A stretch of 64,000 bases of DNA, from contig MEDY01000660.1 of NCBI GenBank assembly GCA_001724265.1, forward strand, positions 124,001-188,000, in the 5' to 3' direction. Position 1 is the first letter of the stretch; every line of letters begins with the position of its first letter. Positions 33,201 to 45,200 of this stretch are shown piece by piece. The DNA comes from Rhizaria sp. SCN 62-66. Its lineage: Eukaryota; Rhizaria, unplaced. The notes beneath the pieces are model-generated. The model made no database searches. It worked only from the letters and a program-made list of their open reading frames with translations, and was not told the origin of the DNA. The position numbers and the translations under genes are program-made.

Positions 33201-36200
33201 CGCAGGGGCGAATCCGTCGGAGACAAGCGTCACAAAGCCAGTCGAAGTGTTGTCCGTAGCGCTGCCGTGCGTTTTGGCACCAGAGTCGTCGTCCTCGAAG
33301 TAGTCATCGTTCTGCGCGGCGACGCCCTTGACGTTGCTCTTGTGTTTGCTGTTCATGTAGTGGCCGTAGTTCGGCGAGCCCGCGACGGCGCGTGCGCCCC
33401 CGTTTGCGTCGCCACCGTGCGCGTTGCTGCCGCTGCCGCTGTTGGTGTTGGGCCCCATCAGCGGTGACGGCAGGCCGGTGCGCTCCCGCGGACCGAGGCC
33501 CAGCGGGCGGTCGAGGCTGGAGCTGCCGGTAAGCACAGCGTTCGCGCTATGCTCGCTGTTGGAATCACCGCGATACGGCTGTTGCTGTTGCTGGTCGCGC
33601 TGGTCAAGGTCCACGTTTTCCAGACTGTGCGAGTGAGACAGCGTAAGCGTGAGGTTCGCAACTGGCAAGCCGGCCAAGTCGGTCGCGTCGCCGGCCTCAG
33701 CACCCGCGCCGGTCCACGTGTCACCGAGACCGGCGGTCGCACTGCTGTCGCCGAAGACGCGCGTGTTGTGGTGCGCGCGATCCTGACCGAGACCCTGACT
33801 GTGAGTGTTCACGGTGCCATTGTTGTTGTTGACGCCAGTGTCGCCGTCGGTCCAGCTGAACACGCCCCAGCCCGAGGCGCCGGCCTCGTCTGCGTCGTGA
33901 CTGTGCGCGGGTTCCTCGAAGTCGTGGTCGCCGGTTCCAGTGCTAGCGAAACCAAAGCCACTGTTTGCAGCGTTGCCGTTGCTCTTCCGCGACTGCTGCT
34001 GCTGCTGCTGCTGGTCCTGGAGCCTGCGGCGCTGCGGCTGTGCGGGCGACGGCTGTGGCGGCTTCAGCACAATGCTGCCGCGCCGGGCGGCGTTGAACCC
34101 CACGCCTGCGCCCTGGACCGCGCCGCCGGAGATCGCGTTCGCCGGCTGCTGCTGCGTCTGCGTGTTCTTGCGGGAGCGGCCCGTCTTAAGCGGGCTCGAC
34201 GGCGGCGTCATAAACACACTGCTGGTGCCGCCGCCGACGTTGAGTCCAAGTCCGAGGCCCACGCCGCCAGTGACGTTGTTGTTGCTAGCGTTGGCGATGC
34301 TGCCGCGGCCCTTCTTGGGACTCACCAGCGCGGCGCCTACGCCCGACGCCGCGCCGCTCCCCGCACCGCCGGCCCCGGCGGCGCCGGGCACCGCGGCCGC
34401 GGAGGCCGCGGCGGGGCCAGAGTCGCGGCCGGACAGCATGAGCGCGAGCGAGACGGCGGAGGCGGCGATGGCGTTGCGCGTCGCCGCGGGCCGCAGCGTG
34501 CCGGCCGCCGTGGCACCACTCGCGGTCATCAGGTGGCTGTGGCCGTCACCGTCCGCAGCGACGGCGCCGCTGTTGCCGGCCGCGTTGCTGTCGGTGTTGA
34601 AGTCAAAGAAGCCGCTGTTGCCGGCGGTGTAGGGCTGCGAGGGTCGGTGGCGCTGCCCCAGCACCGGCAGCGGCATCGCGCCGCTGTTGCCGGCACCAGA
34701 GGCAGCGTCCATCGCAGCGGGGTCGGGGATGGTGGCGTAGAACGCACTGACGCCGAAGGCGTCGTCGCCGTGAAGGTTGGCGTCGCTGTTCATATATACG
34801 CCGTCGTTGTCGTCGTAGTTGAAGTGGCCGAAGCCGCCGACCGCGTGACTGGTCTGCTGCGCCTCCGCCGCCGCCGCGGCCGCCGCAGCGTGGCGCTGCG
34901 CCTGCTGGCCGTGCGCGGAGAGTGCGAGCGGGTTCGAGAGCGACATGGACATGCGCGACGGGGACGCGGAGCCGCCCAGCCGGCCTCTCAGCTTGCTGCC
35001 GGGGCCGTGCATCGCGCCGCCGCCGAGCCGCTTGCCCGCGACCAGGCCGAAGCCAGCGCCGGCGCGGTGACCGGCGGCCTTGCCCGCTTTGCCCCGGCCC
35101 TTGCCGTTGCCGTTGGTGGGCGAGTGCGAGCGCGAGGGTGACCAGCACGGCGAATGCGTCGGCGCGTAGCTCGTCGACACCATCGTGAAGCCAGTCAGGT
35201 CGATGACGCACACGTCGCCGGCGCCGCGGGCGAGCAGCGCGCGCTCGTGCGGCAGCGGGAGCCCGCCGCCGAGCTCGGGGCGGCACGTCACGCCGCGGTA
35301 CAGCTGCACCTGGTGCGGGCGCAGGCGCGTGAGCAGGCCGGAGTATTTGCAGACGAAAGGGAGCTTCAGCGACGCCAGCGACGGCGGGTGCTGCTGAAGA
35401 TGCTCGTGGTCCTGCGTTGCTGAAAAGTTGCGACTCTGCTGCTGCTGCAGGTCGTGCGACGCGCTGGCGTTGTTTGCTGTTGCCGGGAAGAGCGATCTGA
35501 CGACAGAACGGCCGTCCTTGGCACTGGCGGTGCCACCAGCCGCGTCGCTGTTGCCGTTGTAGCCGGCAGCGACGCTGGTGTTGTGATGCACGAGGGACGG
35601 CGCGGCCGCGAGCCCCGACGTCGGCGCAATCGGCATCAGATCCGGCGAGGTCTCGGCGCTCACGGTCAGCGGGAACAGGGCCGGTGCGGCGGCCACGACG
35701 CTGAGGCCCGACGCGGCGGGCAGCGGCAGCGGCAGCGGGGGGAACGGCGGCGAGGACGACGCCGACGCCGTGCCTTCACCGGACATGCCAGTGAGGCCAG
35801 CGCCTGTGTTCACAGTTGCTCTAAGAGGAGGACTTGTCGTGGTCGTCGTGGTTGTAGCAAGAAAGTTTTCGCCACCATGGCGTTGCTCGAGGGCGAGACT
35901 GACGAGGCTCTTGTCCGCATTGTTGTTCAGCGTCCTCGTGGTGGGGCCCACAATGGGGGTGTACTGCGGCGACAGCGCCTTGAGGTTGCCGACCTCGAGG
36001 TCGATGTCCGAGCAGGGGCTGTCGCCGTCGCCCGGGTACCGCCGCACCGACAGCAACGACGGCGAGAAGGGCGTCGCGCCGCCGGCGTTGGCGTCGAGCT
36101 CGCTGTCGCCGGCGACGTCGCGCTCGCGCTCGCTTGTGCTGCGGCTCTGGCTGGGGCCCGTGAGGACGATGCCGGCGACACCGATGGTCTTGCTGTGGCC

Positions 36201-39200
36201 GTTGTTGCTCGTCCGACTGGCGTGGCCAGAGGCACTGCCGCTGTGGCTGGGGTAGGTGGAGAGCGTCGTCGTCACCGCAGCTAAATCGTTCTCGTTGCTG
36301 TTCTTGGAGCGCAGGGGCGCGCGCAAAGAACCCTTCTCACCCCTGTTGATGTTTGCGTTGTAGTTGATGACAACACCGTTCACAAGATCATCAGAAGTAA
36401 CGCCATTGTTGATTTTGCCGTCGATGGCGACTGCGACAGCGGGTTGAGGGAGCAGCGGTAGAGCGTCATTGTAAGCATTGGCATAGCCAATGCCGGCAGC
36501 GCCGTAGTTGTTAAAAGGAAGTAGTCCAGTGAGCATTGCCCAAGCAACGGGGTCGCAGCAGCAGGGGCACGCCACGCACGGGCAGCAGTCACATCCGGCA
36601 GTAGCGCGAACATTCGCATTGGGAACAGTGTCAACGAGGTTTTGGCTGTCGGAGTCGCCGAGCGAGACGCAAGGCACCAGGTTAGTGTGACCAGTGACTG
36701 GGGCAACTTCAGCGCTCGAGTTTCCGCCAGTCATCGGAGCAGCGGTGGCAACGGCAGCGGTGCGGCTGCTGGGACTGCCACTGCCGCTGTTCAAGTGGCT
36801 GTAGTTGTGACTGTTGCCGAGGCGCACCGCAGCCTCGCTGTCCGCAACGCTGGCAGTGACCACAGGCGCCACAGCAACGGCTGCGACATGGGCGGCAGTG
36901 GCCGGGCTCGCGCGAGCCGACGACGACTGTGAAGCGACCGCGTCCCACTTAGACGCCACAAGGTCACCCTTAGACAGCTCAGTACTGGCGACAACGGTGG
37001 CCTCAGCAGCAGCAGCAGCAGCGGTTGCAGCAGCATCAGCAGCGGCAGCGGCGTCCGCGGCGGCCGCGAGCGCTGCCGCCAACACAGGTGCGTCAATACC
37101 GGTGATGCGGCGCCTATGCTTACCCGCGGCCGCAGTCGCGGCCAGTGCAGCCGCGCTGGCGCTGGTGCTCATGGGAGCAAAGGGCACCACAGCGGGGCTG
37201 GCGGCGGCGCTCGCGTTGGTGCTGCCGCCGCCGCTGCCGTTGGTGCTGCGGGCCACGGTGGCAGCGTTTGCGGTCGCGTCGCCCGCGGAGTTGCCCACGG
37301 TGACGGAAGCACCGCCGGCGCTGAGCGACGGGGAGCTGTTGACAGCTGTGCCGGGGTTCGCGCCGTTGCTCAAAGCCGAGCCGGGCGGCGGAGTCGCGCG
37401 CGTGAGCGAGGGCGACGGGCGCTCGTGGTTGTGGCCGTGAGCAGGCGAGTTGCCCTGCGCGGGGGTGGCGACGTGGGGCAGTGCACGAGTGTGTGATTGT
37501 GACTGAGCCTGCGTCTGCCCCTGCGTTTGCGCCAATGACAGACCGACCAGGTGCAGCTGCTGTTGCTGCTGGTGCTGCAACAACTGCTGTTGCTGCTGTG
37601 CCAAGAGCAGCGGCGAGTGCGGGGATGAGCCGGCCGCGACAGCTGTACCGTTGCTGTTGTAGTTTACATTGCTGTGTAGCTGCAGCGGCGACAATCCCTG
37701 AGCCTGCTGCTGCTGTTGCTGCAGCTGCTGTGAATTTTGCGAAAGCTGAATCTGTAGCTGCAACTGCTGCAACTGCGGCGACTGCGCCAGCGCCTGCGTA
37801 AGCGACTGAGTGCGCGCGTGCTGCGGGGGGAACGGCGGCTGCGATTGGGGCTGGAACTGGGACAGGACGACGCCGGAGCCCACGGCCACCGCTGTCGTCG
37901 CGGGGCTCATCCCCAGAGCAGCCGCGCCACTCGCGACAACGTCGCCATTGTTGGCGTTGTTGCTGGTCCAGCGCTGGGTGCGGCGCGAGCGGCGAGACGC
38001 GCGGGAGGTCTGGCTCGCGCCTTCGGTCTCGTCGTCGCCGAGCTCGCCGTCGCCGTCGCGGCCGTACGGGGGCCGCTGCGACTGCTGGTAGTAGTCGTGC
38101 TGCGAGATCGAAGGCATATCCGTGGACACGACATTCTGCCCGGCCAGCGTTGGGCTCGAGACTGCAGCGGCGAAGCCTGCGCTAGTGCTCCCAGCGGCGT
38201 TGCCGCTGGCACTTCGACTGAAGCTGAGAGGGCTGAGGCTGCTGTAGACACTGGGGCCTGCGGTGGGGCCGGCGGGAACCATGTTCAGCGATGGCATGAT
38301 GTCGTACGCCATGGTCTCGGGCAGCCTGCGGGCGGGCACGCGGCCGCTGCTGCTGCTACTGCCGCTGCGGGTGCCACCGCCGGCGCCGCCCATGTTGACG
38401 TTTGCGTCCCCGACGGGTGGGCGCGCGACGAGACGCGGGGCGCGGCCTGACGCAGAGCCAGTGGCAGAGCTGGCATTCGCAGCCGCATTCGCAGCCGCAG
38501 CAGCGGAGGCGGCGGCAGCGGCAGTGGGGCTGGGGCCAGGGCTTCCAGGGGCGGCGCTGGTGTTGGCGCTGGAGAGCGCGCGCGAGGCGCCCAGCGGGGG
38601 CGACACGGGGGGCAGCAGGGCGTCTGAGCTGGTGTTGATGTTGTTGTTGTAGCCGACAAACGCGGTGCTCGTGCGGCGAGAGGGCGCTGCGCTGGCAGTG
38701 CTGTTGGATCCGACGCCAGCTGCACAGAAGTTCGTCGGGCCAGCAGTAGGAGCGGCGGCGCACTGGACCTGGCCTTGCGCTTGCGACTGAGACTGAGTGA
38801 GGCTTCTCGCCGACGACGAGGACGAAGATGAAGACACAGTGACCGCGAGTTGCGGCAGCGCTGAAGCACTGACGCCCGCAGTCGCGCTGCCACCGTGCCT
38901 GTTGGGGCTCTGAGCTTGGCTCTGGCTTTGCGACTGCGTCTCCATCGGGCCGTTGCTGTTGTCGTAGCCATAGCTCTGCGTGTGCAGCAGACTGTGGCTG
39001 TGCACGTGCGTTTGTGTGAGGCTGTGGCTGTGCATAAAGTTGCTGTGAGAGCGCCCGTGGCCGGACCCAGACCCGTGCACGTGCATCGGCAAAGGCGCAG
39101 CGGTAGTCGTGACTGTAGACATCGGAGCACCCGCAATATCTGCGCTGTAAGCGCTCATGTTGTTGCTTGTGATGGTGTGCAGCACTTGCGTGTGCGTCTG

Positions 39201-42200
39201 TGTGATGCTGACCCTGTGGGTAGTCACGGCGTGCGGGTGCTGAGGGCAGTCGCGGCAGTGGGCGGCCACACCGGAGTGGGCGCGACTGCAGCCCACTGCG
39301 TGGCCGTCCGGTAGCAGCAGCACCACACCGTTAGCGCCGACAACACTCGGAGCAAGCGCGGTGCTGTCGCCGTCGCCGCTGTTGACGGTCAGAGCGGTGA
39401 GACGGCCGTGCGCGCGCGCGCAGTGGTGTGAGTGCGGCGGCAATGCGGCCGGCAGCGGCTGCGGCTGCGCGGGCGCGTACTGGTGCAGCAGCAACGGCGA
39501 CACACTGCTTCTCATGTTCAAACCAGCAGCAGAAACAGTGCCGTACGCACGGCTGTTGCGGGCCGACGTGTTCGCAGTGCCAAGCCCGTTCTTGGCCGCT
39601 CCAGCGGCGGTGTAGCTCACGGCATTGAGGCTGCTCTCGTTGTCGAGCTTGGACTGGCTCTGCGCGGCGTGCAGCATCGCGAGGGTGCTGCCACCGGGCG
39701 TGAGCGCGGGCGCAAACCAGAGGCAGTGCACGACGCCCGCGAGCGTGCCCAGCAGCCGCTCCTGCATCACGGGTAGCGCGCCGACAACGCTGCCGCGGCG
39801 CACTGGCACCGGCGACGCGGGCGCGTGTGCGCCCATAACGCCGGCGGCGGTGCGGCCCGCGGTGAGCTGCAGCAGCGTGCACAGCCGCTGCAGCGCGCTG
39901 AGGCTGGCCGAGGCCACGTCAGCGATGCTGCCGGCGTCTGCGGCGCGCAGCGCGATGACGAACGCGCCGCGGCCGCTGCCGGAATGGCTCTGCGCGGCGC
40001 CCGCGCCGGCCGTCTGGCCGCGGGGCCCGTAGAGCGGGTGCGTGAGCAGGTGGCGGCGCAGCACGCTGGCAGGCGACAGGGCGCGCGCGAGGCGGGCGGC
40101 GCGCACGGCAGCGCGGCGGGACGCGGAGGCGGCGGCCGTGGCGGCAGCGGCGGCCGCGGAAGCGAGCGCGATGGTGTGCGAGTGGGCGTTGTGGCTCTCG
40201 TGGTGGCTGGGATGGCAGCAGTGACTGGTCGCGGTGTGTGACTGGCTTTGCACCGTCGCGCCGCGGTGGCGAGGGTGCCTGCGCGGGGGCCGCAGACTGC
40301 CCCGACCGCGCACATTATAGCCGTCGCTACTGTCGTTGTTGTGGCTGTACGCGGAGCTGAGGTTGGCGTTGCCGAGGTTGAGCGCCATGCTCACGGCGCT
40401 GGTGCGCGCAGTGTTGATGCAGTTGCTGTGGGTGTGGTGGTCCGAGTCGTCGCAGTGAGCCGAGGTCGTCGTCTCGCCGCGCACCCGACCCAGCCCCGGG
40501 ATGGCCAAGTACGCGTCGCTTGTGGTCCCTGTAGCAGTGTTGACTTCGGGCAGTGCGTCGATGCTCCCAGCGCCAGTCGCAGGTGCAGGCGTCGCGCTGG
40601 CGTCGCCCCTGCCGCTGGAACCATCGTCAGACAGACAATCGCATTCACAGTAACAGCGCTCGTCGGCATCTTTGGCATCTTGGTCATCGGCACTGTGAGT
40701 GTTCGCTCGAATCTTGCTCGCCCTCGGCTTCTGGATGTGCGCATCACAGTCAGTGTAGGAGCACAGCTGCGACGAGCTCGAGCCCGAGCCCGAGCCACTC
40801 TCACTTCCGCTGTCGACAGTCGAGTTACACTCATAATGACTGCAATCATTATTGCTGCAATCCAAACCAGAGTCCGAGCCCGAGTCGGAGTGGGAGTACC
40901 AGGCGTCGCTGTTGCTGTCTTCGCTGTCGCTCAGCTCCACAACAGCAGGCGACATCACTGCAGCTGCAGCAGCAGCGGCGGCAGAGGAAGCAGCAGCCGC
41001 ACTCGCGGTACCAGTAGAACTGTTACCACGCTTATTGAGGTTCTTCATGTTGTTGCGGCCTCTCCGACCCCAGCCCTTACCACCCACAGCGTTGTTCTTA
41101 TTTTCATTGCCGCTCTTAGGCCTGAGTTCGCGCCGCGCGCCGTCATCCGCGTCGCCGCACTCGCCGCGCACGAGATGCAGCAGCGCCGCCGCGGCCTGGC
41201 ACGCGGCCTCGACCACGGGCGCGCCCGCGGCGGCCGCGAGCGGGCCGACGGAGCTGGAGAAGGCCTCCACGGCTTCCGCGGTAAGGAAGCGCAGCGGCAG
41301 GAGACCGCGCGCGAGGGTGCGCTCGCGGACGCGGCCGCTGCGGGTCGCCGCGGGCAGCAGCGAGCGCGCGAGCAGCGACAGCGCGGGCGCAGAGGAGCAG
41401 GAGCAGAGGTACGCGGCGGCGCGGGCCGCGGGTGGCACTGCAGCGCACAACAGACACCCGCTCACAGCATTGTTATCGCTGTAGCTACCAGCGCGAAGCC
41501 AGGCTGCAGTCGAGGCAGCCGCCGCGGCCGCGGCTGCGGAGGCCGCGGCGGCGGCGGCCGTGGCGGGCAGCAGCAGCGGCAGCGCGGAGTCGTCTTCGTC
41601 CTCGGCGGGCGTCGTTAGCGCCGGCACCAGCAGCGAGGGCAGTGCGTGGCGCGGCGCGGGCGTCAGCAAGAAGGGCAACACGTGGCCGTTGCCATGCGTC
41701 ATGCCAGCGCAGCCGTTGCCAGCAGCGTCGCGGACAACGTCAACACTCGCGTTGCTTTCGTTCAATTCAAAGTTATAATTGTCGTAATTGCTGTTGCTGT
41801 TGACGTCAGAGCGCTTGGCGAGCTCTTGCGCAACTTCCTTGGCATCTGGTGCAGAGAGCAAGTCGGCAGAGGCCGCCGCGGGTAGCAGCCATGCCGCGGG
41901 CAGCGGGGCTGGGCCGGGCAGCGGCGGCGCGGGCGGCACGACGGCCTGCGACTGCGCCTGCCACAGCGCGCTGCCGCCACCGCCTTGCTGCTGTTGCTGC
42001 GGAGTGAGGTTGCTTAGACCGGGCGGGATGTACTGCGGCCACAGGTCCGCCGCGGCGGCCGCAGCGCCGGCGGCTGCGGCGGGCGGCAGCGGCAGCGGGG
42101 CCAGCCGCAGGCGCGTGCGCTTGGGCAGCAGCCACTGGCGCTGCGCCTTGGCCGGGACGGCGACCTGAGTTGCGTCGTCTGCACCGGCGTTGGCGATAGT

Positions 42201-45200
42201 GTGGTGCTGCTTGCGCTGCTGCTTAGAGCGTTTCTTAGTGACGTAATAGGCGTTGTTGTCATCGCTGTCGCTGCAGTCGTGGTCCCGGTCGCTCTCGTAG
42301 CCAATGAGAACGTTGCCGTAGATGTCGCGGGGCGGGTCTTCGTGCTGCTCGCGGTCGCCGCTGTGCTGCGGATCACGGTCACGGTCACGATCGTGCTGAG
42401 TGTAGTCGCCACTATCTTTGCGCTCGAGCTCCAAGCTGTTGCCGCGTTGCAGCCCACGCTTCTCTAGGTCTTGCTCTTGATCCTTGTGCTCTTGCTGCTG
42501 CTGATGCTGCTGCTGCTCCGCTGCGGTTGAGGGGCCGGGAGTGCTGCCGCGCGAGAGCGAGATGTGGCCGAGGTCACGGTTCTGCTGGTACCGGTCGCCA
42601 CTCGCGCTGTCCACGGCTCCGTGGCCGCTGTTCACGTTTGCGCTCGCGCGTGCATTCACGTTGGTTTTCGCGTTATTACTGTTATCATCGGTATCAGGAT
42701 CTGAGTCGCCAGACGCGACAGCGGACTTGGCCACTGTCGTCGGCACGTTGTGCACGTTGCCAGAACTCTGGGTCCGCGCACCAGCGCCGAGCTTCGGACT
42801 CGGCTTGAGCCTGCCGCCGAGGCTCAGGAGCCCCGCCGCAGTGCCCAGCGGGGGGCTGCCACTCTTGCTATTGCCGGCAGCACAGTCTGCGGTCGCAGCG
42901 GCGCCGGATCGGCTGTAACTGCGACTCTGGCTGTTGCTATTGCTGTGGCTGAGCCCAGTGTGGGCAGCGTGGTGGCGCGCTTTGAGGCTCGCACCCTTGA
43001 AGCTAGGAGAACCGCGATACAGCGGGTTTTCAGTTGCATTTGCAGCTACAGCTGCAGGAGAGCTTGTGTTTGCCTTAGCGGGCACGGTGACTGTGGTCGT
43101 CGCCACGGTTGTCGTCGTCAGAGTCGTCGTGGTCAAGGTAGCGCCAGCCCCGTCGGCACCGCTGCTGGACTCGTGGCCACTGGCGCGGGTCTCGCGACCA
43201 CTGGCACGGCTCGAACTGTTGTGGAGACTCCCGCCGAGTGTTTTACTGCCAGCCGTGCTGTGTTGCGCGGTCATAGACGCGCCCGCGGTCATCACCAGCC
43301 CGCTGCCAACGTGGTCAGAACTCTCAGCGCTCTTCGAGACGTCCCCAGTGTAGTGACGGCAGTCATGACGGTGGCGACCTGTGTGACTGTGAGCCGCGCA
43401 GCGACCGTGGCCGTGCTTGTGCTGGTCGTTGTGGCCGTGCTTGCAGTGGTTGCGGTTGTGCTTGCTGCTGTTGCTGCTGCTAGCACCGACAGAAACACCC
43501 TTTGACGGCAGCACACCCTTTAACTCAGCATCAGCGTCGATGATCTCAATCACACACACACCCTTACCAGTCGCACCTCCACTCGCCGACGCACTTGTGC
43601 TCACAAACTCAGCGTCACGCACACCAGCATGAGTGCTGCTAGTCGAAACGATGTGGCCGTTGGAGATCGCCGCGGCATCGGCGGCCCGATCAGCGCTGAC
43701 CTTGGCCGCCGCAGCAGCCTTCGCAGTCGCACTCCTGAACCGCAGCGCAATGCGCACCGCGCCCTCGCACACGACACACGCGTGGTCGCCGCCCCTGCGA
43801 CTGTGTGCAGCTCCAGCAGAGTGACCGTGAGCGCCTGCGTGACTGTGAGCTGCAGCGGTTGCAGAGCTCATGTCCGAGTGGCTGTGCGCGCGAGGCACAC
43901 CGCGCAGCAGCGCCAGCAGCAGCGGGTTGCCGTGCGGCGACGTGCGCTGCGGCAGGTCGATCAGCGCGGCCAGCAGAGTGCCCGCGCTGCCCGCGACGAG
44001 CCGCGGCCACAGGGGCGGCACTGTCACGGCCACCGCCGTCGCAGTTGCGGTGACGGTGATCACGGTCGTGCTGCCGCTCGCGGTGCTCTTGCCGCCAGAG
44101 ATACGACTCGCGGTGTCGGTGTCGGCATTCAGCACGGCCATCTCGATCGAACTGCCGTTGTCCGCTTTGCCGGAACCGTTTGCGTTGCTCAGAGTTACAG
44201 TCTTACCAGCAGTTGCTGAAACTGTGTTTGTGGTGGGAGCCTTGCTTTCGTCCTCGGTCTTCGAGGTCGTCGTCGTCGTCGTCGTCGTCACTGTCGTGGT
44301 GGTGGCTGTGAGCGCCTTGGCCGTGCACCGGGCCTCGAGCACAATCGCCAGCGGCTCCAGCACCAGCGCGTGCACGACGATCGCGCCCACGAACGACACT
44401 GCCCAGCCCCAGTCGCCGAGCGGAGCGCCCAGCACGGCGCCCGAGCCCGCGTCCACCGCGGGCGCGAGGGTCGGCAGCGAGACGAACGCGATGACCGGGA
44501 TCACGAGCCCCGCCAGCCAGCCGAAGACGGTCACCGCTCCAGCAGTGTACAAGCCGGCCGCGCGGCCGCACATGGGCACGGTCACTGCGGTGCTCGCCGC
44601 GTTGGCGCCATCCGCGCCGGCTCTAGAAGCCGCTCCCTGGCTCTGCGCCGCTGCCGCAGTCGTGGACGTGGCTGTGGCGGGGTGGCGCGAGCGGCTCTGT
44701 CCGCGGTCACTGCTCTGGGCATGATCGCGGTCGCGGTCACGACTGCGCCCGCGGCCGCGCCCGCCCTGGCGGCTGCTGGGTCGGCTCGAGGGCCGGCTGC
44801 TGTCGCCAGTCGACTCGTCGTAGTTCCCGTGAGAAGCGCCTCGCTTCGCACTGTAGTTCTTGCTGCCGCTGCTGCGACGACGGGAGTTTTGCTGCGGATC
44901 GTAGTTGTTGTCGGTGCGACTGTGACCGCGACTGTTGCCTCCAGTGTCGACGCCGCTCGTGTCACTCATGTCGCCGCCGCTGCTACTGCCGCCGCCGCTG
45001 CCGCCGCCGCTGTGGCCCCTGCGGCGCGCTGCCCCTGTCCCGCCACCCTCAGTGGCGAGCGCGAGCGCCGGAGCGCCCAGCAGCAGCGCGGCGTCGGTCG
45101 TGCTGCTCTCCCAGTTGGCGCACGACTCGCTGGCGTCGCGCAGCACCAGCGGCGCCTGCCGGCCAGAGGCTGCGGCCGACGCGGCGGAGACCACCTTGGA

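Noticed and set aside
33549-35141. Plus-strand open frame of about 530 codons inside the giant gene (and a similar one at 40248-41618)
   Set aside because: Antisense shadow of the giant frame: GC-rich sequence suppresses stops, and the translation is Arg/Val/Ala/Gly-rich with no recognisable domain.
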